64,000 nucleotides of DNA from Devosia sp. (GCF_028290435.1 NZ_JAQGJV010000076.1:1-64000); one strand, 5' to 3'; counted from the first letter of the stretch, positions 45,502 to 54,543 are shown. Made by a program: numbers and translations. Notes: generated by a model from the sequence alone, not told the origin.

Positions 45502-45918
45502 CTAGCGGATGATCGGGAAGATGGCGCGCAGTTTGGCATTGCGCAGCCACAGACCGCCCCAGGCAAAGAGGCCCATATAGACGCCGAACAGGTCGTGGGT
45601 GAACAGCGGGGAGCCGATGCGCAGGTGGGCGGAGACGGCGCCGCCCAAATAGGCGGTGAGCAGAACCGCGCCCAGGATCGAGGTGCGTGGGATGGCGTAG
45701 AGCAGGGTCGCGCCCAGGCCCAGCGCGCCGAGCAGGCGGGCATATTCGACGGGGTAGCCCAGCTCGGTCAGGCTATCGATCACCGGCTGGATCGGCACCA
45801 GCTTGATGCCGCCATCGAAGATCATGAAGGCGATAAACAGGCCCGACAGGACCCAGCCGAGCCAGAAGGTCCAGTTGCGGGGCGTGGCGAGCGCGGTAGA
45901 ATTGTCGATGGTGGTCAT
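45502..45918 (-). CDS. DoxX-like integral membrane protein
   Basis: 138 residues with four membrane segments (WLGWVLSGLFIAFMIFDGGI; EYARLLGALGLGATLLYAI; ILGAVLLTAYLGGAVSAHLR; LFGVYMGLFAWGGLWLRN), the DoxX_2/DoxX-like pattern. AGGAGACCC precedes the ATG. DoxX-like genes frequently accompany ECF sigma/DGPF clusters and redox-stress genes; the role here is unknown. Probably in one transcript with the PhnB-like and MBL genes. Confidence 0.87.
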   Translation of the reverse strand: MTTIDNSTALATPRNWTFWLGWVLSGLFIAFMIFDGGIKLVPIQPVIDSLTELGYPVEYARLLGALGLGATLLYAIPRTSILGAVLLTAYLGGAVSAHLRIGSPLFTHDLFGVYMGLFAWGGLWLRNAKLRAIFPIIR

Positions 45919-45939
45919 GATGGGTCTCCTGCTCGCGCG

Positions 45940-46341
45940 TTATTTCTTGACTGACTGGCCGATGGTCCAGACGACGCCGTAGGGGTCGGTGAGCTGGCCA
46001 TAGATATCGCCCCAGAACTCCACCTTGATGGGCGACTTGATGGTGCAGCCGGCCGCGACGGCGCGATCCCACCAGACCTGGGCGTCCTCGACCTGCAGGT
46101 GCAGCATGAAGGCGGCAGGGGCGACGGCGGGATAGCCGTAATCGGGGAAGAAATCGGAGATGAACAGCGGCGCATTGTTGATCTGGATCTGGCTGTGGAT
46201 GACTTTGCCTTCCATGCCATCGGCGTCGCGAACGTCGATAATCTGGCCGGCAAAGGCTTTTTCGTAGAAGGCGAGGGCGGCCTTGGTGCCGTCGATGCTG
46301 ATATAGGGCGTTAGGCCGCTGGTGGCTGGTGCGTCGGTCAT
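45940..46341 (-). CDS. PhnB-like VOC-family protein
   Basis: 133 residues beginning MTDAPATSGLTPYISIDGTK, with AALAFYEKAFAGQIIDVRDA, then HLQVEDAQVWWDRAVAAGCT and the end DPYGVVWTIGQS that marks PhnB/YdeE-type members. GAGGACCACACC precedes the ATG 46339-46341. Such proteins are typical neighbours and targets of ECF42-type sigma factors, and the sigma gene lies 73 bases upstream. The enzymatic role is unknown. Confidence 0.87.
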   Translation of the reverse strand: MTDAPATSGLTPYISIDGTKAALAFYEKAFAGQIIDVRDADGMEGKVIHSQIQINNAPLFISDFFPDYGYPAVAPAAFMLHLQVEDAQVWWDRAVAAGCTIKSPIKVEFWGDIYGQLTDPYGVVWTIGQSVKK

Positions 46342-46414
46342 GGTGTGGTCCTCCGTTGATTGGTGTCTGCAAGTACGACGAGTGGCATCTGGCGACTTCG
46401 ACAGAGCGCGTCGC

Positions 46415-47683
46415 TTATTTTGCAATCGCCGCCGGATCAGGCAGCGCGGGCGCGCTCAGGGCATCAAGATGGGTGCGGATATGAGCGGCTTCGGCGGGTG
46501 AATTGGCCAGCGCGATGGCGCGGTTGAAGGCGGTGCGGGCGGCAGTTGCATTGCCGAGCTGCTGCAACAAGCCGCCGCGGACGCCGTGGAAATGGAAATA
46601 GTTGTCGAGCTGGTCGGCGAGGGGGGCGATGAGGGCGAGGGCGGCTGCCGGTCCGCGGGATTTGGAGACGGCCACGGCGCGGTTGAGGGTGATGACCGGG
46701 GACGGCTGGATCACTTCGAGAATTTGGTAGAGGCGATCGATGGCGGCCCAATCGGTGCCCTCGGCGCGCAGGGCGCGGGCGTGCTGGGCGGCGATGGCGG
46801 CTTGCACCTGGTAGCTGCCGGGCGTGCCGTGGCGCACCGCCTTGTCGACCAGCGCCAGGCCTTCGGCGATCATGGGGCGGCTCCAAAGGGTGCGGTCCTG
46901 TGCGTCGAGCAGCACGATCTGGCCATTGGCATCGGTGCGGGCGGGTGAGCGCGAGTGTTGCAGCAGCATCAGGGCGCAAAGGCCCATGATTTCGGGCTCG
47001 GCGGGGAACAATTGCAGCAGCAGGCGGGTGAGGCGGATGGCCTCGTCGCAGAGTTGGGCGGCGGCGGGATCGGCATGGCCGCGCGAATAGCCCTCGTTGA
47101 ACACCAGATAGAGCATGATGGCGACAGTGCCGAGCCGTTCCTGCCGCGCCACGGCGTCGGGCGGATCGAAGGGCGTGTCATTGGCGGCGACGCGGGCCTT
47201 GGCGCGGGTTATGCGCTGTTCCATCGCCGTCTCGCGGACAAGGAAGGCGCGGGCGATCTGCGCGGTGGGAACGCCGGCGACGATGCGGAGCGCCAGCGCG
47301 ATCTGCTGGTTGGCGGGCAGGTCGGGGTGGCAGCAGATGAACAGCAGGCGCAGAATGTCGTCGCGGTAATGCTCGCCGTCGAGGCGCTCGGCCATATCGG
47401 CTTCGGTGTCATCGAGATCCGACAGCAGGTCTTCGGGCGGCAGGGCGACATTGCGGCGGGTCTTGCGGATGGCGTCGACGCCCGAATTGCGGCCGACAAA
47501 GATCAGCCAGGCAGTCGGATCGCGCGGTGGACCCTTTTCGGGCCAAGTGCGAATGGCGCGCAGGCACGCCTCCTGGAAGGCTTCCTCGGCGGTATCGAGC
47601 TGGCGGAAATAGCGCAACAGCGCACTGACCGCCTGTGGGCGGGCGGCGGCAAGCGCAGCGCCGATCCAGGCATTGTCGGTCAT
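46415..47683 (-). CDS. ECF42-type RNA polymerase sigma factor with C-terminal extension
   Basis: 422 residues. Sigma-2 (ALLRYFRQLDTAEEAFQEAC, WPEKGPPRDPTAWLIFVGRN) and sigma-4 (LALRIVAGVPTAQIARAFLV) are in the first 190 residues. The rest is a helical repeat-rich extension (IMLYLVFNEGYSRGHAD; VITLNRAVAVSKSRGPAAAL) typical of ECF42 factors, which use it in place of an anti-sigma factor. The start overlaps the DGPF gene by 4 bases (ATGA). Likely targets are its own operon and the PhnB/DoxX genes downstream. Confidence 0.92.
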   Translation of the reverse strand: MTDNAWIGAALAAARPQAVSALLRYFRQLDTAEEAFQEACLRAIRTWPEKGPPRDPTAWLIFVGRNSGVDAIRKTRRNVALPPEDLLSDLDDTEADMAERLDGEHYRDDILRLLFICCHPDLPANQQIALALRIVAGVPTAQIARAFLVRETAMEQRITRAKARVAANDTPFDPPDAVARQERLGTVAIMLYLVFNEGYSRGHADPAAAQLCDEAIRLTRLLLQLFPAEPEIMGLCALMLLQHSRSPARTDANGQIVLLDAQDRTLWSRPMIAEGLALVDKAVRHGTPGSYQVQAAIAAQHARALRAEGTDWAAIDRLYQILEVIQPSPVITLNRAVAVSKSRGPAAALALIAPLADQLDNYFHFHGVRGGLLQQLGNATAARTAFNRAIALANSPAEAAHIRTHLDALSAPALPDPAAIAK

Positions 47684-48069
47684 GTGGCCCCGCTTCCTGC
47701 CGCGATGGTGTGGGGGAAGAACAGGGAGACAGGGCGCAGTTCATAGGCGCCGATGCCGGGATTGGCCACGGCCAGGTCCTTGGCAAAGGCGATGGCCTCA
47801 TCGAGCGTATCGGCCTCGACGACGTAGAAGCCGAGGAACTGCTCCTTGGTTTCAGCAAACGGGCCATCGATGACCATGGTGCCGGTGGCGGACTTGCGCA
47901 AAGTGGTGGCCGCAGTGGTGGGCAGCAGGCGGGCGACCGGGCCCATCTTGCCCTTGGCAGCCATATCGCCCTGGACCTTGGCGAGACGTGCCATGCAGGC
48001 ATCGTCCTCCTCCTTGGTCCAGGAAGCGACGGCGTTTTCATCGTTATAGCAGAGGATGGCGTATTGCAT
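47680..48069 (-). CDS. DGPF/YciI-family protein, partner of the ECF42 sigma factor
   Basis: 129 residues of the YciI-like fold. The hallmark IDGPFAETKEQFLGFYVV is at about residues 67-84. AGGGACA lies upstream of ATG 48067-48069. DGPF genes are the conserved partners of ECF42 sigma factors; the protein is thought to act with, or be controlled by, the sigma factor. First gene of the operon. Confidence 0.92.
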   Translation of the reverse strand: MQYAILCYNDENAVASWTKEEDDACMARLAKVQGDMAAKGKMGPVARLLPTTAATTLRKSATGTMVIDGPFAETKEQFLGFYVVEADTLDEAIAFAKDLAVANPGIGAYELRPVSLFFPHTIAAGSGAT

Positions 48070-48143
48070 GGCGTGTCCCTGTCATGAGGTTATGACGGAC
48101 GACTATGCCCAAGACAGACACGGCTTGCAGCCTTTTTTGCTTT

Positions 48144-48172
48144 CTCACCTCGCCCCTCTGGGGAGAGGTGAG
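48144..48172. repeat. Short GC-rich palindrome between DGPF and EamA genes
   Basis: CTCACCTC (48144-48151) and GAGGTGAG (48165-48172) are perfect inverted 8-mers around a C-run/G-run core, the same style as the repeats at 34077-34205. It sits just past the EamA stop on the minus strand and could help end that transcript; no T-run follows on that side. Confidence 0.6.
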
Positions 48173-48178
48173 GAAGGG

Positions 48179-49045
48179 TTACGCGATTGGCGGGGATTGA
48201 CTGCGAGCGATGGTCGCGGTGCCGCCGATGGAGGCGAGGACGATGCAGGCGATGCCGGCGATCTGCGAGGGGCTGAGCCGTTCGGACAGGATGATGAAGC
48301 CTGCAATCGCCGCGAGGCCCGGATGGGCGCTGGCGAGGATGGAGAACAGGCGCGTCGGGATGTGGGGCAGGGCGATCATGTCGAGGGTGTAGGGGATGGC
48401 GCTGGACAGCAGGGCCACGCCCAGGGCAATTGGCAGGATGGCGGGATCGATGAGGGCCATGCCGGCTTCGGCGATGCCGAAGGGCAGGGCGATGATGGCT
48501 GCAAGGCCGACGCCGAGGGCGGCGATATGGGGGCCACCACCGGTGCCGGCGCGCTGGCCGAAGACGATATAGCCGGCCCAGCAGATGCCGGTGGCAAGCG
48601 CCAGGGCAATGCCGAAGGGGTCAAGCGCGCCGCTCATCTTGCCGAAGGGCAGGAGGGCGACAAAGCCGAGCAAGGCCATGGCAATCCAGACGAAATCGAG
48701 CGGTTTGCGGGAGCCCGCCAGAGCCACGGCGAGCGGGCCGGTGAATTCGAGGGCGACGGCAATGCCTAGAGGAATGCGGGCGATTGCGCCATAGAACAGC
48801 AGGTTCATGGCGCCCATGGCGGCGCCGTAGAGCAGTACGGCACGCCATTGGCGGGCGTCGAGCTTATGGCGCCAGGGGCGGAACAGGGCCAGCAACACCA
48901 GCGCCGCCAGGGTCAGCCGCAGCGCGGTAGCGCCCGAGGCACCGACTGCGGGAAACAGGCCCTTGGCCAGCGAGGCGCCGATTTGCGTCGCCACCATGCC
49001 GAGGGCGATGAGGGTGACGGGCAGGATGATGGAGGACGGGCGCAC
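48179..49045 (-). CDS. EamA-family transporter (RhtA-like, drug/metabolite exporter)
   Basis: 288 residues with ten membrane segments in two EamA repeats (for example LRLTLAALVLLALFRPWRHK and SSAIPYTLDMIALPHIPTRL). The pattern SRKPLDFVWIAMALLGFVAL fits RhtA/YbiF-type threonine/homoserine exporters. The start is a GTG at 49043-49045 with AAGG nearby; no ATG gives the full first helix. Single gene, divergent from the aldo-keto reductase. The 197-base gap 49046-49242 shows nothing else I can name. Confidence 0.88.
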   Translation of the reverse strand: MRPSSIILPVTLIALGMVATQIGASLAKGLFPAVGASGATALRLTLAALVLLALFRPWRHKLDARQWRAVLLYGAAMGAMNLLFYGAIARIPLGIAVALEFTGPLAVALAGSRKPLDFVWIAMALLGFVALLPFGKMSGALDPFGIALALATGICWAGYIVFGQRAGTGGGPHIAALGVGLAAIIALPFGIAEAGMALIDPAILPIALGVALLSSAIPYTLDMIALPHIPTRLFSILASAHPGLAAIAGFIILSERLSPSQIAGIACIVLASIGGTATIARSQSPPIA

Positions 49046-49242
49046 AGGAAGGCCTTCGGAATTGCGCCGCTGGCCTAGCAGGGTTTGTGGGCAATTCCCA
49101 CTGCGTCATTCCGGCGACGGGGAGAATCCATTCGTTCTTTTTGTGTTCCCACGCCTTCGCGGCAATGGCGCCGTGCTTTATGTAGGTGCGATAGGTTCCG
49201 TGAGTCTGCCTCGCCGCAGCATCGGGCAAGAGGAGGTTGATT

Positions 49243-50304
49243 ATGGAATATCGGTTGCTGGGCCGTTCAGGGCTCAAGGTTTCGGTGCTGACCATGGGCA
49301 CGATGACGTTTGGCGGCAGCGAGAAGGTCGGCCATACCGACCAGGCCAATGCCAACCGGCAGATCGACCTGTGTCTCGACCATGGCATCAACCTGCTCGA
49401 TACGGCCAATGTCTACAATGCGGGCGTCTCCGAGGAGATGATCGGCGTGGCGCTGAGCGAGAACGGGCGTCGCGACAAGGCGCTGGTGGCCACCAAGGTG
49501 CGCTTCAAGATGGGCAATGGGCCCAACGAGATCGGCCTGAGCCGGCACCATATCGTGGCGCAGGCGGAGGCCAGCCTCAAGCGGCTCAAGACCGATGCCA
49601 TCGACCTCTATCAGGTGCATGAATGGGATGGGCTGACCCCCATCGAAGAGACGATGGAAGCGCTCGACACGCTCGTGAAGCAGGGCAAGGTGCGCTATAT
49701 CGGCTGCTCGAATTATTCGGGCTGGCACATCATGAAGGCGCTCGCCGCCGCCGATGCGCGCCACGGACAGCGTTTCGTCAGCCAGCAGATCCACTACACG
49801 CTGCATTCGCGCGAAGCCGAATATGAGCTGGTGCCGATCACGCTCGACCAGGGCCTGGGCATCCTGATCTGGTCGCCGCTGGCCGGCGGATTGCTGAGTG
49901 GCAAGTATCGTCGCGATGGCGGGCCGGAGGCGGGGCGCCATGTGGGGGGCTCGAAGGAGCCGCCGGTTCCCGATTGGAACCGTCTCTATGATATCGTCGA
50001 CGTGGTCGTGGAGATTGCGGATGCACGTGGCGTATCGGGCGCACAGGTGGCGCTGGCGTGGGAACTGGGTCGCCCGGGCGTGACCTCGGTGATTATAGGC
50101 GGGCGCAGCGAAGCGCAATTCCAGGATAATCTGGCTGCGGCCGAGCTCAAGCTGACGAACGACGAGCGTGCTCGGCTGGACAAAGTCAGCCAGCCGCCGA
50201 TGCTCTATCCCTATTGGCACCAGACGTTCACCGCTGCTGATCGCGCGGGCCCGATCGACATGACCCTGTTGGCCCCCTTTGTGGAAGAAGACCGCCGTGG
50301 CTGA
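49243..50304 (+). CDS. Aldo-keto reductase
   Basis: 353 residues with tetrad D53 and Y58 (LLDTANVYNAG), K85 (VATKVRF) and H126 (LYQVHEWD); SNYSGWHIMKAL and VIIGGRSEAQFQ bind cofactor. It belongs to the long AKR group related to YajO. AGGAGG lies six bases before ATG 49243. Head of a four-gene set in which every junction overlaps; the FAH-family gene starts inside its last codons. Confidence 0.92.
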   Translation: MEYRLLGRSGLKVSVLTMGTMTFGGSEKVGHTDQANANRQIDLCLDHGINLLDTANVYNAGVSEEMIGVALSENGRRDKALVATKVRFKMGNGPNEIGLSRHHIVAQAEASLKRLKTDAIDLYQVHEWDGLTPIEETMEALDTLVKQGKVRYIGCSNYSGWHIMKALAAADARHGQRFVSQQIHYTLHSREAEYELVPITLDQGLGILIWSPLAGGLLSGKYRRDGGPEAGRHVGGSKEPPVPDWNRLYDIVDVVVEIADARGVSGAQVALAWELGRPGVTSVIIGGRSEAQFQDNLAAAELKLTNDERARLDKVSQPPMLYPYWHQTFTAADRAGPIDMTLLAPFVEEDRRG

Positions 50305-50980
50305 TTTTCTGTTTGAACCTTATGCTCCTGCCAGCGTGCCGATTGCACGGGGTGGGCTGTTCGCCGTGCGTCGCATCTATTGCGTGGGGCGCAACTATGC
50401 CGAGCACATCCGCGAGATGGGCAATGACGAGCGCGATCCGCCGTTCTTTTTTGCCAAGCCCGCCGATGCGCTGGTGATTGGCGGCGCGGATACGCCCTAT
50501 CCCAGCCTGACCAGCGATTTCCATCACGAGATCGAACTGGTCGTCGCGATTGGCAAGGATGGCGAGAACATTGCCGAGGCCGATGCGCTGGACCATGTTT
50601 ATGGTTATGCGGCGGGCATCGACATGACGCGGCGCGACCTGCAGGCCGTGGCCAAGAAGGCCGGGCGGCCGTGGGAAATGGCCAAGGGGTTTGATCATTC
50701 GGCGCCGATCGGCTCAATCGAACCGGCCAGCAATATCGGACATCCGGACAAGGGCGCGATTACACTGAGCGTCAATGGGCAGGAACGGCAGCGCGGCGAT
50801 CTGGGTGATCAGATCTGGAGCGTGGCGGCGACGATTGCCGAACTGTCGCGCTTCGTGGCGCTCAAGGCCGGCGACCTGATCATGACCGGCACGCCTTCGG
50901 GCGTTAGCGCGGTGGTGCGTGGCGATGTGCTCGAAGGCAAGATCGAGGGTGTCGGCACGGTTCGGACCAAGATCATCTGA
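50297..50980 (+). CDS. Fumarylacetoacetate hydrolase (FAH) family protein
   Basis: 227 residues, a metal-dependent C-C hydrolase or decarboxylase fold. Metal ligands are E78 and E80 (FHHEIELVV) and D109 (GIDMTRRD). PFFFAKPADALV and IMTGTPSGVSAV are family motifs. The start is a GTG at 50297-50299, inside the preceding gene's end (8-base overlap), with GAAGAAG upstream. Family members include fumarylpyruvate and acylpyruvate hydrolases and oxaloacetate decarboxylases; which reaction applies is open. Confidence 0.9.
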   Translation: MADFLFEPYAPASVPIARGGLFAVRRIYCVGRNYAEHIREMGNDERDPPFFFAKPADALVIGGADTPYPSLTSDFHHEIELVVAIGKDGENIAEADALDHVYGYAAGIDMTRRDLQAVAKKAGRPWEMAKGFDHSAPIGSIEPASNIGHPDKGAITLSVNGQERQRGDLGDQIWSVAATIAELSRFVALKAGDLIMTGTPSGVSAVVRGDVLEGKIEGVGTVRTKII

Positions 50981-52068
50981 TGGTTGAATGGTCGCCCCAG
51001 CAGGACGCGGCGCTCGTCGCTGTCGCCGAATGGCTCAAGGACAAGAACGGGCCGCAAGTGTTCCGCCTGTTCGGCTGGGCGGGCACGGGCAAGTCGACGC
51101 TGGCGGTGCATCTGGCGCAGGATGTGAAGAGCGTCAAATATGCGGCCTTTACGGGCAAGGCGGCGCTGGTGATGCGCAAGCGCGGCTGCAAGGGCGCGCA
51201 GACCATCCATAGCCTGATCTATACGCTGGTCAGCGAAAAGGAAGGCGAGCCGCGCTTCGTGCTGGATCCCGAATCCTCGGCTGCCGACGCCGACCTGATC
51301 GTCATCGATGAAGTCTCGATGGTGGACGAGCAGCTTGGACGGGACCTACTTTCGTTCGGGGTCAAAGTTCTCGTGTTGGGCGATCCGTTCCAATTGCCAC
51401 CGGTGCAGGGGGCGGGCTTCTTCACGGCCGAAGAACCCGATATCATGCTGACCGAAATTCATCGCCAGGCGGCGGATAATCCGATCATTCACCTCTCCAT
51501 GCAGGTGCGCGAGGGCGGCTTCCTCGAGCGGGGTAGTTATGGCGAGTCTGTCGTGGTCGGCCGCGAGGACGTCGATCGCGGTGCGGTGCTGCTGGCCGAC
51601 CAGGTGCTGGTGGGACGCAACAAGACGCGCTTGCAATACAATGACCGGCTGCGCGAGCTGAAAGGTTTGCCCTTCCACGAGCCGGTCGAGGGCGATCGCA
51701 TGGTGTGCCTGCGCAATAATCCGCGCAAGAAGCTGCTCAATGGGCAGATCTGGATTTGCACCGAAGTGACGCGCCGTACCAATGGCAAGTGGAGCCTGCT
51801 GATGGCTGATGACGAGGGCAAAGGCGAGACGCGCGTCTTGACGCACAAAGCGTTCTTTTCGGGTGAGGAAGACGCCATGAGCTGGCCCGAGCGGCGGCAA
51901 TTCGACGAGTTCACTTTTGGCTATTGTCTGACTGTGCACAAGGCGCAGGGCAGCCAGTGGGACGATGTCTATCTGTTCGACGAGAGCTTTGTGTTCCGCG
52001 AGGAGCGGGCGCGCTGGCTTTATACCGGCATTACCCGCGCGGCCGAAAAGATCACGGTCGTTTCGTGA
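50980..52068 (+). CDS. RecD-like ATP-dependent DNA helicase (AAA_30/UvrD_C_2)
   Basis: 362 residues of superfamily 1. Walker A GWAGTGKST (32-40), motif Ia TGKAALVMRKRG, Walker B VIDEVSMVDE (108-117), motif III LVLGDPFQLPPV (131-142) and a C-terminal UvrD_C_2 domain (GYCLTVHKAQGSQWDDVYLF, LYTGITRA) make a complete compact helicase. It lacks the N-terminal domain of RecD. ATG 50980 overlaps the FAH stop by one base. Phage Dda-like and stand-alone relatives handle replication forks or nucleic acid repair; the role here is unknown. Confidence 0.9.
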   Translation: MVEWSPQQDAALVAVAEWLKDKNGPQVFRLFGWAGTGKSTLAVHLAQDVKSVKYAAFTGKAALVMRKRGCKGAQTIHSLIYTLVSEKEGEPRFVLDPESSAADADLIVIDEVSMVDEQLGRDLLSFGVKVLVLGDPFQLPPVQGAGFFTAEEPDIMLTEIHRQAADNPIIHLSMQVREGGFLERGSYGESVVVGREDVDRGAVLLADQVLVGRNKTRLQYNDRLRELKGLPFHEPVEGDRMVCLRNNPRKKLLNGQIWICTEVTRRTNGKWSLLMADDEGKGETRVLTHKAFFSGEEDAMSWPERRQFDEFTFGYCLTVHKAQGSQWDDVYLFDESFVFREERARWLYTGITRAAEKITVVS

Positions 52069-52955
52069 CCCTGCTGCAAGTCAGTCATCAGACGGTCTAC
52101 AGCTACGCCACGCCGGTGCGGTTCGGCGAGCATCGCATTCTGGTGCGGCCGCGCGACAGCATGGAGCAGACGCTGGAGCAGTTCAGCCTGCGCATCTGGC
52201 CGGAGCCCAAGGTTGTGCGCTGGATTCACGACGTGTTCGGCAATGGCATCGCCATCGCGGAGTTCGAGGGCGAGGCCAGGGAGCTGCGGATCGAGGCCAA
52301 TATGGTGCTCGATCACACGCCAGAACTGACGCCGGATTTCGAGATCGATACGCGGGCGCGCCTCTATCCGTTCGAGTATGCGGCCGGAGACGCGATCGAC
52401 CTGGCATCGACGACGCTGCGACAGTTTCCGGAGCAGACCGAAGTCGGCGCCTGGGCGCTGCGGTTCGTCAATGCGAGCGGGGCGACCAATACGGGCAACC
52501 TGTTGATGACGATGACTTATGCCATCAAGGAAGGGTTCAAATATCTGCGCCGGCCCGATCCGGGCACGCAGACGCCGGCGGTGACGCTGTCGAGCCGGCA
52601 GGGGACATGTCGCGATTTCGCCTGGCTGATGATGGAGGCGTGCCGGTCGCTGGGTTTTTCGGCGCGGTTCGTGACGGGCTATCTCTATTCGCCGGCGCGG
52701 GACGGCTATCATCGGGGCGGCGGGGCGACGCATGCCTGGTGCCAGGTGTATCTGCCCGGCGCTGGCTGGGTGGAGTTCGATCCGACAAATGGCATTATCG
52801 GCACGCGAGATTTGATCCGGGTGGGGGTGGCGCGGGAGCCGAGGCAGGCGATCCCGATTGCGGGAACGTTTATCGGTAGCAAAGGGGATTATATCGGCAT
52901 GGAGGTCGAGGTGAAGGTGGAGCGCGTGACCTCGCCGCAGGATAGTATGGGCTGA
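52065..52955 (+). CDS. Transglutaminase-like cysteine protease-fold protein
   Basis: 296 residues. An N-terminal beta-sandwich (bact_transglu_N, LLQVSHQTVYSYATPVRFGE) is followed by the core with catalytic C182 (QGTCRDFAW), H223 (ATHAWCQVY) and D239 (VEFDPTNG). The start is a GTG at 52065-52067 overlapping the helicase stop as GTGA; longer frames run antisense-style through the helicase. No signal peptide, so cytoplasmic. The acceptor substrate is unknown. Confidence 0.9.
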   Translation: MTLLQVSHQTVYSYATPVRFGEHRILVRPRDSMEQTLEQFSLRIWPEPKVVRWIHDVFGNGIAIAEFEGEARELRIEANMVLDHTPELTPDFEIDTRARLYPFEYAAGDAIDLASTTLRQFPEQTEVGAWALRFVNASGATNTGNLLMTMTYAIKEGFKYLRRPDPGTQTPAVTLSSRQGTCRDFAWLMMEACRSLGFSARFVTGYLYSPARDGYHRGGGATHAWCQVYLPGAGWVEFDPTNGIIGTRDLIRVGVAREPRQAIPIAGTFIGSKGDYIGMEVEVKVERVTSPQDSMG

Positions 52956-53096
52956 GCGTTCATTCGTAAACGCGTTTTGACGGCCATCTAGCGCGAGTTT
53001 TCTGCGCTCCGCTGCTCACGTACTTGAGTACGCTCCGCTCCCGTGCTCAAAAACTCACGCTATCTGACTCGCCATAACACGTTTCCAAACGAACGC
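52956..53096. repeat. About 140-bp hairpin repeat, copy B
   Basis: Outer arms GCGTTCATTCG and its inverted partner ending GAACGC, inner arms GCGCGAGTTTT and AAAACTCACGC, and the core CTCACGTACTTGAGTACGCT. It fills the gap between two convergent transglutaminase genes and would form a very long hairpin in either transcript. Confidence 0.88.
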
Positions 53097-53118
53097 TGCG
53101 GCGCGGGGGAAAGTAGAA

Positions 53119-53955
53119 TTAAACCCGCGCCACGCTCACCGCGTCGGTGGTCCATTCCTCGGTCTTGTCGCCGTCGATGGCTTCGCTCCACACCCGGATG
53201 GGCATGGAATTGACGTTGCCGTAGATGGTGGCGAAGGCCGTGTCGGCAGCGTCGCGGCCGCAGCCGATGCGGACCATGCCATCGAGCGCGGCCATGCGGG
53301 TGGCGTCGAACAGATACCAGCGGTCGCCCAGATAAGCCTCGAACACGGCATGGAAATCCTGCGGCTGCAATTGCCAGGCGTAGCACGAGACAAAGCGGGC
53401 CGGGATGCCGAGCGCGCGGCAGAAGGTGATGCCCAGATGGGCAAAATCGCGGCAGACGCCGGCGCGGGTCGAGAAGGTGTCGGCGGCGGTGGTGCTGGTG
53501 TCGCTGGAGCCGAACATGTAGTCGACTTCGCTATTGATCCAGTTGCAGATTTCGGTAACGCGCTGGAAGCCGGGCTGGATATTGCCGAACTGGCGGCCGG
53601 CAAAGCGGGCGAGCTGGTCGGAGGGGCAATACCGCGACGGATTGATATACGCCATGGTGTCGAGCGGCAGCTTTGCCACCGGCACCTCGCCGATGAAATC
53701 GGGCTGCCGGTGCACCGGATCGAGCTCGACAACGGCCTCGTAGCGCAACTGCACCGGGCCTTGCGGCGCGGTGAGGCGGAGATAGCGGTTGCCCGTATCT
53801 GCGGCGGTGTTCTCGTCGGCCTCGTATTGGGGGGTGATGGTGAGGGTTTCGTGCAGAATGGACTGCCGCCCGCCGCGCATGGCCTCGATGTTGAAAATCA
53901 GCGTTGCCGCGTCATTGACCTCATAGCCGATTTCACAGCCGACATTGAATTTCAC
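53119..53955 (-). CDS. Transglutaminase-like protein (second, convergent)
   Basis: 278 residues. N-terminal beta domain (MKFNVGCEIGYEVNDAATLI), then the transglutaminase core with C168 (AGVCRDFAHLG), H202 (DFHAVFEAYLG) and D217 (WYLFDATR). The triad is intact. It differs enough from the gene at 52065-52955 to belong to another subgroup. No signal peptide. The two face each other across hairpin repeat B, and both may process the same class of peptide or amide. Confidence 0.9.
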   Translation of the reverse strand: MKFNVGCEIGYEVNDAATLIFNIEAMRGGRQSILHETLTITPQYEADENTAADTGNRYLRLTAPQGPVQLRYEAVVELDPVHRQPDFIGEVPVAKLPLDTMAYINPSRYCPSDQLARFAGRQFGNIQPGFQRVTEICNWINSEVDYMFGSSDTSTTAADTFSTRAGVCRDFAHLGITFCRALGIPARFVSCYAWQLQPQDFHAVFEAYLGDRWYLFDATRMAALDGMVRIGCGRDAADTAFATIYGNVNSMPIRVWSEAIDGDKTEEWTTDAVSVARV

Positions 53956-54011
53956 GGGCGTTCCTCTGCCATATCGGCGTTAAACACTGGCGACGGGCCG
54001 AAGTTCCGAGG

Positions 54012-54344
54012 TCAGGCGCCCGAAATCTTCATCTCGCGGATTTTGCCATCGGCAAGAACGAAGGTGAAGACGCCCGGGCCGGTGTAGAAGCTGCTGGTCC
54101 AGTCGACGTTCAGGCTAATGCGATCTGGCGTCTCTTCGATGACGGAGCCGAAGGTCATGGTGCCCTTGGCGCCGATCAGTTCCTTGTCGCTCCAGCCGCG
54201 AATGGCGGTGAGGCCGGAAAAGCGGCGGCCCCAGTCTTCGACAATGCCCGACGGGGGAAAAAAGCCCAGGAAGGCGTCGGTGTCGCCGCCATTGATGGCA
54301 TCGCGGACCTGAATGAGGATAGGTGGAAGGCTTTCGTGCGCCAT
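54012..54344 (-). CDS. SnoaL/NTF2-like small protein
   Basis: 110 residues, alpha+beta cone fold: ILIQVRDAINGGDTDAFLGF, FPPSGIVEDWGRRFSGLTAI and VFTFVLADGKIREMKISGA. The pattern matches NTF2-like (SnoaL_2-type) domains, which serve as isomerases, hydrolases or binding modules. GGAGGATTTGCA precedes ATG 54342-54344. Single gene between the transglutaminase and the antiporter; the function is unknown. Confidence 0.82.
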   Translation of the reverse strand: MAHESLPPILIQVRDAINGGDTDAFLGFFPPSGIVEDWGRRFSGLTAIRGWSDKELIGAKGTMTFGSVIEETPDRISLNVDWTSSFYTGPGVFTFVLADGKIREMKISGA

Positions 54345-54543
54345 TGCAAATCCTCCGGCGTGCTGGTTACGCCATGACAAAGCCGAACTTATCCTGATGT
54401 ATCGCCTAATGTGAAGGCTTGCGGCCAAACATGCGGGATTGCTCGATTTTCCGACGCCATGCGCTTGCATGCGGAAGGCCGATACCCCATCTTGTCCGTA
54501 GAGTTTTAGTTCGACAGGTTTTTACCCACTCCGGAGGCGCCCC

